Shown here piece after piece: positions 7,093-11,802 of a DNA stretch of 11,802 nt. The stretch spans positions 1 through 11,802 of the forward strand of contig JAMCSM010000035.1 of NCBI GenBank assembly GCA_023380915.1, in the 5' to 3' direction. Position 1 is the stretch's first letter. Each line of letters starts with the position of its first letter. Under the pieces are notes generated by a model, which saw nothing but the letters and a program-made list of their open reading frames with translations, made no database searches and was not told where the DNA came from. The stretch comes from Actinomycetota bacterium (GTDB taxonomy: Bacteria; Actinomycetota; Humimicrobiia; Humimicrobiales; Humimicrobiaceae). A program made the translations under genes and the position numbers.

Positions 7093-7121
7093 ATTATATT
7101 ATTAAACCGGTTTGCATACAA
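7093..7121 (-). promoter_or_regulatory. Sigma-70-type promoter of the flavodiiron gene
   Basis: Minus strand: -35 TTGTAT (7116-7121), a 17-base spacer, and a perfect -10 TATAAT (7093-7098). It is the best sigma-70-like promoter I find in the window. Transcription would start near 7086, giving a leader of about 93 bases. The spacer holds the perfect 10-base palindrome AAACCGGTTT (7104-7113), well placed for a repressor. Confidence 0.6.
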
Positions 7122-7174
7122 GACGTTAATAAATAAAAATTATATTTTTCTTAAAGATTTTTTGCTCTTAAAGG

Positions 7175-9778
7175 TTAAACTTTACCAGCCGGCTGCATAT
7201 TTTTAATTATGTTTTCCAATTCAAAAGCAACATCATTATAGCTTTTCCCTTTAAATTCAACAGGTCTTCCGAATGTAACATTTACTTCTGGCCACACGGG
7301 TTTGTGACCTAAAGGCAGGATTCCGTTGTGCAGTATATTATAAAGTCCATCAATTTTTACTGGAACTACCGGCACTCTCATGTCTTCAGCAATTATTCCA
7401 ATTCCGGCTTCGAATTTTTTAATTTTGCCATCGATTGTTACTCCGCCTTCAGGAAATATTAATATTGACCAGTTCCTGTCGATTAATTTCCCGGTATTTT
7501 TAAGAACCTGGTTGAAACCATAAGTTCTTGAAAGAGGAGCAGCATTAATTGCAAGATTTACAAGCAAATAGAATCCAATGGCTTCTATCATCCTTCTGAA
7601 CCAGTTTCCTTTATGATAAAAAAAGTTTTGAAAATGATATTCGATAGACATTAATGCAACTACCCTTATTCTTATTTTAAGGGGCATGGAATAAAGCAGA
7701 ACAAAGGTATCTAAATTACTTGTGTGATTGGAAGCAAATACTACCGGCAGCTTCAGATTTTTAAGGTTTTCTCTTCCATAAACTTTCAGTCTGTAAAGGA
7801 CGGAAATAAAAGGGTAAATCAAATACTGAAATGCAGCCCTGATTATCCTTACAACAAACCAGTATGGAAAACTATAAAATGGTAATTTCCGGTTTTCTTT
7901 TTGAGGCATGGTAACAAGATTTTCAAGATCTTTTATTGTAGTATCCCTGGTAATATATACATCATCGATTTCAAAATTAAATTTTTCTTCAATTGATGTT
8001 GAAAGCTGAACCATATCAAGTGAATCCAATCCCAGATCATTTTCAAGTTTGTCTTCAGGTTTGAGCTCCTTTTTTAAGCCATGAAAAGAATTCAAAATGC
8101 TGTAGATTTTTGATAATGGCTTCTGGCCCGATGTTTTTATCCTCCTGTTTTCGTTGCCGGGCATTTTTATTTTTTCATTTACAAACCTCAAAATTTCTGA
8201 TTTTTTTATTTTCATTGTAGGGGTTCTGGGAAAATCTTCCTGATCCCATACAAAAAAACCATCAATTTTTTGATATATATTCAATTTACTGTTAGCTGAT
8301 TCAATAATTTTTCCCGGATGATATGAAGCATTTTCCTTTAACAGCAGTACTGCATAAATTTCATCACGTCCATCATATTTTATCCCCACAACTGCACAAT
8401 CTTTTACAGGTTCAATTGATTTTAAGACTTTTTCTATATCTTCAGGATAAATATTTATACCGTCAGCTCTTATAATTACATCATCAGCCCTTCCTTTGAA
8501 AAATATATTACCACTTCCATCGATCTCTGCCAGGTCTCCAGTTTTAAACCATCCATTCGAAAATGATTGCTTTGTTTTTGTTTCATCTCCAAAGTACCCA
8601 ATGCTTACATTCGGACCTTTAACATAAATTTCATTATTTATAAGCTTTACTTCTTCACCCTGCAGAACCCTGCCAATTGAACCGGGAGTACTTGTTGATG
8701 GATCAGCAAGTGTAATCAAAGGTGAGGTTTCTGTTAAGCCATAGCCCTGGAATATGCTGTAAGCAAGACATCTCCAGAACTCTTCCACAGAACTGTCAAG
8801 CGCAGCACCTCCAACCATAATTGAGACAAATCTCCAGCCAATCGCAAAATGTATCCTTTTAAAAACCCACAATCTCTCCTGCCATCGCCTGGATTTAATT
8901 TTTTCATAAATCTTTTTGAAATTTTCGGAATTCAATCCAAATTTCAATATCACATAATCCTTCAGTATTTCAAGCAGTTTCGGGAGAAGGCTTAAAATCC
9001 ATATTTTTTCTTCCCTTATGACTTTAAGAATGTTCTGTGGATTTAAATTATCTGTAAATACTACGGAGGAATTTATCATAAGCGGGGTGAATATCCCGAT
9101 AAGCTGCCCATACATATGACCCAAAGGTACAAGTGATAAAATTTTTGGATTTATCATCAAGTTGAATATCTTCATCCATTTCTTCATCACAGGCAGAACT
9201 GCATTCAAACTTGATATGATATTTCCATATGTAATCATAACACCTTTTGGCTCAGATGTTGTTCCCGAAGTAAAGACTACCTCAATTAAATCATTGTTAT
9301 TGAAAGCATTTATAGTTCTGTCATACAGTGGCAAGCCAAAAATCGATTCTTCAAAATCTTCGAAGTATATTTTTTTTATATCAGGAATTTTATAATCAGT
9401 ACCATTTTCAATGCCCGTGATGATAATTTTTGCACCTACTTTTTTCTGGACTTTAAGATCAAAATCTATTCCGGATTGGGCATTTAAAGGTACAACTACT
9501 GCACCAGCATAAAAGCATCCTATAAAAGCTATGATCCATTCCGGCCTGTTTGTACCTTTTATCAATACTTTATCATTTTTACTGATTCCTGTTTTGGTAA
9601 GAAAAACTGCAAATTTTGAAGCCCGAAGATAAATATCTCTGAAGCTCCATTTCCAGACTCTATATTTATGCTTATAGAAAAAAAACCTTTTTCGATCATT
9701 TAAACTGTCTTTAAAAAAATCGGAAAGATTTCCGACCGATTCAATTGATTCATCACTCCGGTCTTTCCTTTTCAGCAT
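7175..9778 (-). CDS. Acyl-activating enzyme - acyl carrier protein - PlsC acyltransferase fusion
   Basis: Three-domain lipid enzyme of 867 residues. Domain 1 (about 1-535) is an AMP-forming fatty acyl ligase: phosphate loop FTSGTTSEPKGV (169-180), YGLTETS (346-352), TGDL (413-416), GRADDVI (429-435) and the C-terminal lysine region PTMKIKKSE (520-528). Domain 2 (about 550-625) is an acyl carrier protein with the phosphopantetheine serine S586 in LGLDSLDMVQL. Domain 3 (about 635-867) is a PlsC-type acyltransferase with NHTSNLD (H685, D690; the HX4D motif) and FPEGG (775-779), preceded by a membrane-leaning hydrophobic stretch (637-662). It resembles E. coli Aas, which joins PlsC and ligase in the opposite order and lacks this internal carrier. 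Likely role: activate a free fatty acid, hold it on its own carrier and transfer it to a lysolipid at the inner membrane face. Start ATG at 9778 follows GGAGTCGGAG; the reductase gene ends 36 bases upstream. Confidence 0.9.
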   Translation of the reverse strand: MLKRKDRSDESIESVGNLSDFFKDSLNDRKRFFFYKHKYRVWKWSFRDIYLRASKFAVFLTKTGISKNDKVLIKGTNRPEWIIAFIGCFYAGAVVVPLNAQSGIDFDLKVQKKVGAKIIITGIENGTDYKIPDIKKIYFEDFEESIFGLPLYDRTINAFNNNDLIEVVFTSGTTSEPKGVMITYGNIISSLNAVLPVMKKWMKIFNLMINPKILSLVPLGHMYGQLIGIFTPLMINSSVVFTDNLNPQNILKVIREEKIWILSLLPKLLEILKDYVILKFGLNSENFKKIYEKIKSRRWQERLWVFKRIHFAIGWRFVSIMVGGAALDSSVEEFWRCLAYSIFQGYGLTETSPLITLADPSTSTPGSIGRVLQGEEVKLINNEIYVKGPNVSIGYFGDETKTKQSFSNGWFKTGDLAEIDGSGNIFFKGRADDVIIRADGINIYPEDIEKVLKSIEPVKDCAVVGIKYDGRDEIYAVLLLKENASYHPGKIIESANSKLNIYQKIDGFFVWDQEDFPRTPTMKIKKSEILRFVNEKIKMPGNENRRIKTSGQKPLSKIYSILNSFHGLKKELKPEDKLENDLGLDSLDMVQLSTSIEEKFNFEIDDVYITRDTTIKDLENLVTMPQKENRKLPFYSFPYWFVVRIIRAAFQYLIYPFISVLYRLKVYGRENLKNLKLPVVFASNHTSNLDTFVLLYSMPLKIRIRVVALMSIEYHFQNFFYHKGNWFRRMIEAIGFYLLVNLAINAAPLSRTYGFNQVLKNTGKLIDRNWSILIFPEGGVTIDGKIKKFEAGIGIIAEDMRVPVVPVKIDGLYNILHNGILPLGHKPVWPEVNVTFGRPVEFKGKSYNDVAFELENIIKNMQPAGKV

Positions 9779-9814
9779 AGCTCCGACTCCAATCTTTTGT
9801 CCGGATACGAAAGC

Positions 9815-10498
9815 TTAATAACCTGGGAAATAGTCTTTTATTAAATTATTTTCATTAATGCCGGCTGCCATAAGATCCCCGGCAATGGATTTTACCATGG
9901 GAACAGGGCCTGAAATATAGTAAAGTTTTTCATAAGGATTTGAAATCGTATTTTTAATTATGCCGGCGTTGCATACTTCCGGATAGATTATATACATTTT
10001 TTTAAAAGACGGGTTTTCACCAGCAAGCCTGTCAAATAAATCTTTAAAAATGACCCGGTCGTCTCTGTTGCTGTAAAACAGGAATATTTCAATTTCTTTT
10101 AGTCTTCCCTCATGTTCCAGGTCCAGAAGTATGGACCTGAAGGGCGTAATTCCAATTCCTCCTGCAATGAAGATATAATTCTTTGAAAAATCACTGATTA
10201 CAAATTCACCTTGTGGCGGCAATGCAGATATATACTGACCAACTTCCATTTTAAAAAATGCTTTTTTAAAAGAACTTGAACTTTCACCTGCAAATCTTGT
10301 CGTAATGATTATATTTTTTTCAAAAGGTGCCGATGAAATCGTAAAAAAACGGCTGGTTCCCCTGTTGTCAGGATTGGCATGATCAAGTGTAAAAGACATG
10401 AACTGGCCTGCTTGCCAGATAACAGGTTCCTGGGGCCTAAAAGAAAATGAAGATACATCAGGAGAAAGCTCTTTTTTTTCAACCAATGTAAGATTCAA
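9815..10498 (-). CDS. FAD-binding NAD(P)H oxidoreductase (ferredoxin-NADP reductase fold)
   Basis: Flavoprotein reductase of 227 residues with only the two core domains of the FNR family. The FAD domain has RFFTISSAP at 50-58 (the RxYS/T-type flavin motif). The nucleotide domain has FIAGGIGITPFRSI at 110-123, FYSNRDDRVIF at 141-151 and YYISGPVPMV at 193-202, and the protein ends in the usual aromatic tail (DYFPGY). There is no 2Fe-2S domain, so electrons must go to a separate partner, not identifiable here. The start is TTG at 10498: GGAAAGG lies seven bases upstream at 10506-10512, and the frame meets a TAA just above it. The 36-base gap to the acyl-transfer fusion suggests one operon, which hints at a lipid-related redox step, but this is inference only. 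Confidence 0.87.
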   Translation of the reverse strand: MNLTLVEKKELSPDVSSFSFRPQEPVIWQAGQFMSFTLDHANPDNRGTSRFFTISSAPFEKNIIITTRFAGESSSSFKKAFFKMEVGQYISALPPQGEFVISDFSKNYIFIAGGIGITPFRSILLDLEHEGRLKEIEIFLFYSNRDDRVIFKDLFDRLAGENPSFKKMYIIYPEVCNAGIIKNTISNPYEKLYYISGPVPMVKSIAGDLMAAGINENNLIKDYFPGY

Positions 10499-10505
10499 TA
10501 CTTTG

Positions 10506-10512
10506 CCTTTCC
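10506..10512 (-). promoter_or_regulatory. Ribosome binding site for the TTG start of the reductase
   Basis: GGAAAGG on the minus strand, seven bases before TTG at 10498. There is no ATG or GTG in frame between the upstream stop and this codon, so this site decides the start. Confidence 0.65.
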
Positions 10513-10535
10513 AAATTATTTATAATTACGGTAAA

Positions 10536-10550
10536 GATTAAAATTTAATC
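10536..10550. repeat. 15-base palindrome upstream of the reductase gene
   Basis: GATTAAA-A-TTTAATC, perfect 7-base arms, 38 bases upstream of the reductase start in the 115-base gap 10499-10613. It could be an operator, but it is AT-rich and such palindromes arise easily by chance here. No convincing -35/-10 pair is seen next to it. Confidence 0.3.
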
Positions 10551-10613
10551 CCTCTAATGATTTTATAATATTTTTGATTTATTATCATCCAGAAAACCTT
10601 GAGTTGTCTGGTT

Positions 10614-10949
10614 TTACTTTTGTGGTGTATTGTCTTCGTGGTGACAGTCTTCGGCGGCATTAATATCTTCGAGCAATTTTGTAAATATAATTGTCTTTCT
10701 TAATTCTCTATAGATGCCTTTATTTTCAGAATTTTTTATGCAGTCATTTAATGTTTTTATAAGTGAGGGATAATCTTTTTTAGTTTGATAGATTCTTAAA
10801 AGAAGATCATAAGTTGTTGTGCTGCTAGTGCCGGATTCCAGATTCTTTTTTAATATGAGTTCAGCTTTATCAGGCCTATTTTTTTCCAAATGCAATAAAG
10901 CTTTAATTTCATTTTCCCTTATTTTATCTGTTTTATTTTCCAAATTCAT
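10614..10949 (-). CDS. Small helical protein, probable TPR repeats, function unknown
   Basis: Protein of 111 residues that I do not recognise by name. It appears all-helical, with two degenerate TPR-like helix pairs: about 14-40 (EIKALLHLEKNRPDKAELILKKNLE) followed by about 45-73 (TYDLLLRIYQTKKDYPSLIKTLNDCI), then a further helix to about 96. The tail is polar and ends in DCHHEDNTPQK. It has no signal peptide or membrane helix, so it should be a cytosolic binding or scaffold protein. The ATG at 10949 has a poor ribosome site. It begins 28 bases after the Phd-like gene and is probably translated from the same message. If the upstream gene is an antitoxin, this would be in the toxin position, but nothing in it resembles Doc, RelE/YoeB or PIN toxins. 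Confidence 0.62.
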   Translation of the reverse strand: MNLENKTDKIRENEIKALLHLEKNRPDKAELILKKNLESGTSSTTTYDLLLRIYQTKKDYPSLIKTLNDCIKNSENKGIYRELRKTIIFTKLLEDINAAEDCHHEDNTPQK

Positions 10950-10977
10950 TTTAATCGTTTGTTTTAATCATCTTAAA

Positions 10978-11184
10978 TCAGTTTAGAATGTTCAGATCGG
11001 TATCTGCATTTTTAATAATTTCTTTTGCGATATCAAGTCTTACCTTGTCCTTTTCCTTACTTGAATAAAATTTGAGTTCACCAATTATTTTATTATATTT
11101 CGAAATGTAAATCTTCCTGCCATTATACTTATTTATATATCTCGTAAGGTTTGTCCTGATATCTCTGATATCTTTTTGTATCAT
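10978..11184 (-). CDS. Small Phd/YefM-like DNA-binding protein (antitoxin-type fold)
   Basis: Protein of 68 residues. Its first 35 residues follow the Phd/YefM antitoxin pattern: DIRTNLTRYINKYNGRKIYI aligns with the family's helix-helix-strand core (D-R-x-N-L-x-x-Y, then a short turn, then a strand), and SKYNKIIGELKF matches the stretch that in the family reads like T-R-x-G-K-P-V-A-x-L. The C-terminal half, rich in Lys, Asp and Ile, would be the toxin-binding tail in a true antitoxin. Such proteins normally repress their own promoter as dimers. The ATG at 11184 has AAAGGA nine bases upstream. The gene downstream, 28 bases away, is not a known toxin. The call rests on pattern likeness and is moderate; a small unrelated regulator remains possible. 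Confidence 0.58.
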   Translation of the reverse strand: MIQKDIRDIRTNLTRYINKYNGRKIYISKYNKIIGELKFYSSKEKDKVRLDIAKEIIKNADTDLNILN

Positions 11185-11225
11185 ATTGCAAAGTCCTTTT
11201 ATAATTATTTAAAATTTTATTTAAG

Positions 11226-11247
11226 ATTAATATCTAATATTAATATC
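11226..11247. repeat. Direct repeat in the Phd-like gene upstream region
   Basis: ATTAATATC occurs at 11226-11234 and 11239-11247, a period of 13 bases; a near copy, ATTAATATT, is at 11309-11317. They could be binding sites for an autoregulating Phd-like protein, and they overlap the candidate sigma-28-like -10. Low sequence complexity makes chance a real alternative. Confidence 0.3.
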
Positions 11248-11269
11248 GGTAAAACTTTAAAAAACTATA
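11243..11269 (-). promoter_or_regulatory. Possible sigma-28-like promoter of the Phd-like gene
   Basis: Minus strand: TATA, 15 bases, ACCGATAT. The FliA-type consensus is TAAA-N15-GCCGATAA; the match is 3 of 4 and 6 of 8 with exact spacing. It lies about 60 bases upstream of the Phd-like start and just downstream of the FliA/WhiG-type sigma gene. In such AT-rich sequence chance matches to the -35 part are common. Confidence 0.25.
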
Positions 11270-11323
11270 GGAATAATTTATATTTTTTTTATTTCCTTTT
11301 ATACAAGTATTAATATTGGAAAT

Positions 11324-11361
11324 TTATCCCTCAGTGGACAAATACTGTGTGTCAGGGATAA
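11324..11361. repeat. Bulged hairpin in the gap after the sigma gene
   Basis: Arms TTATCCCT (11324-11331) and AGGGATAA (11354-11361) are a perfect 8-base inverted repeat. Inside, GACA (11337-11340) pairs with TGTC (11350-11353) directly against the outer stem, leaving a 5-base bulge on one side and a 9-base loop. No T-tract follows on the minus strand, so it is not a classical terminator. It may be a regulatory or processed RNA element at the 3' end of the sigma message, or a DNA site. The rest of the 11185-11406 gap is AT-rich with the repeats listed separately. Confidence 0.5.
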
Positions 11362-11406
11362 TCCTGTTAATATTTAAGATGAAGAGTTAAATTAATCTGG
11401 AGTATT

Positions 11407-11802
11407 TCAGGCTACTCCGGCCATAGTGGAGGCATTGAGTTCTTTTTTTAACGTAAACATTATTTTTTTATTAATCTGAGAAATCCTGGATTCGGTTATA
11501 TTTAATAACTTACCTATTTCTTTAAATGTTTTTCCCTTAAAATAATATAGATATATGATTCTTCTTTCCTGTGCGCTCAATTTTCCTATTGCCTTCTTCA
11601 AAAAAAGCTTATTCTCAACTTTTTCTGCAAAATCTGTAGTGCCGGACATATATAAATCATAAGTATTGTTTTCATAATTATCCTGATTTGCAGGATATTT
11701 TTCAAAATAATTCGGATCATCTATCGACAACATGGAAAAATTTTCAAATTCGTTACCGGTTTTTGGATCAATTCCTGAATCAGTGCTGCAGTAGATCGGA
11801 AG
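11407..11802 (-). CDS. FliA/WhiG-type RNA polymerase sigma factor, C-terminal part only
   Basis: C-terminal end of a sigma-70 family factor; the frame stays open to the window edge, so the promoter-melting regions are missing. The first in-frame ATG (11733) is internal and would leave only 108 residues. Counting from it, residues 51-99 are region 4: KLSAQERRIIYLYYFKGKTF, then the helix-turn-helix KEIGKLLNITESRISQINKK (71-90), which binds the -35 element. LYYFKGKTFKEIG and ITESRISQI are closest to the FliA/WhiG/SigF class (motility or development), not to the housekeeping or ECF classes. An acidic, Asn-rich linker precedes region 4, as in FliA. The final ten bases look like sequencing adapter, so the outermost three codons are not genuine. 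No flagellar gene is visible to settle the role. Confidence 0.82.
   Translation of the reverse strand, partial: LPIYCSTDSGIDPKTGNEFENFSMLSIDDPNYFEKYPANQDNYENNTYDLYMSGTTDFAEKVENKLFLKKAIGKLSAQERRIIYLYYFKGKTFKEIGKLLNITESRISQINKKIMFTLKKELNASTMAGVA
11793..11802. other. Probable residual Illumina adapter at contig end
   Basis: AGATCGGAAG is identical to the first ten bases of the common Illumina adapter; its reverse complement, CTTCCGATCT, is the other familiar adapter end. It sits exactly at the last base of the window. An exact ten-base match at a set position has a chance of about one in a million under even base use. Confidence 0.8.

Noticed and set aside
7149..7173. TCTTAAAG repeated with a 17-base period just after the acyl fusion gene
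   Set aside because: Two 8-base AT-rich copies, one touching the stop codon; likely chance and too short to support an element.
10593..10615. Possible terminator after the TPR-like gene (AAAACC ... GGTTTT)
   Set aside because: Two alternative pairings compete (AAAACC/GGTTTT and CCAGA/TCTGG), the stems are five or six pairs, and the T-run is only four bases, interrupted by CTGG.
10978..11802. Mobile element or integron-like region at the right end
   Set aside because: The hairpin and the small genes suggested it, but there is no transposase, integrase, target duplication or matching terminal repeat in the window.

Overview
The window is an AT-rich bacterial segment, by eye about one third G+C. 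It is tightly packed, and eleven of its twelve genes lie on the minus strand. No rRNA, tRNA, CRISPR array, integrase or transposase is visible. Three traits bear on the organism. A flavodiiron protein points to an anaerobe or microaerophile. An LCP-family envelope ligase is most typical of monoderm lineages (Bacillota, Actinomycetota) and Cyanobacteria. The last visible gene is the C-terminal end of a FliA/WhiG-type sigma factor. Together these fit an AT-rich anaerobic, probably monoderm, bacterium; I cannot name a phylum with confidence. The last ten bases match the start of the standard Illumina adapter, so this is probably a draft or metagenome contig and the right edge is a contig end.

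Layout, left to right. Endonuclease III (nth) is the only plus-strand gene. It converges, with a 10-base gap, on a minus-strand pair: a hotdog-fold thioesterase followed by a class I SAM methyltransferase. Next come an NAD(P)-dependent oxidoreductase with a C-terminal SAF domain (COG4091 type, the superfamily that also holds the DXR-like DRL enzymes) and, upstream of it, a secreted or anchored LCP protein carrying two DUF4214 repeats. A 274-base regulatory gap separates these from a TIGR02757/DUF2400 protein and a flavodiiron protein, which look like one transcript from a strong sigma-70-type promoter.

The right half holds a 867-residue fusion of an acyl-activating enzyme, an acyl carrier protein and a PlsC acyltransferase. 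A small FAD/NAD(P)H reductase lies just upstream and is probably co-transcribed. Further right are two short genes, a Phd/YefM-like small protein and a probable TPR protein, and then the truncated sigma factor.

The genes do not form one obvious pathway. Themes are DNA base-excision repair (nth), envelope building and lipid recycling (LCP protein, acyl fusion, thioesterase, reductase), oxygen or NO detoxification (flavodiiron protein) and gene regulation (sigma factor, Phd-like protein). The points most worth following up are the self-contained acyl-activating/carrier/transfer fusion, the DUF4214-LCP fusion, the possible DRL-like enzyme, the Phd-like gene paired with a TPR gene rather than a known toxin, and several inverted repeats in the gaps.
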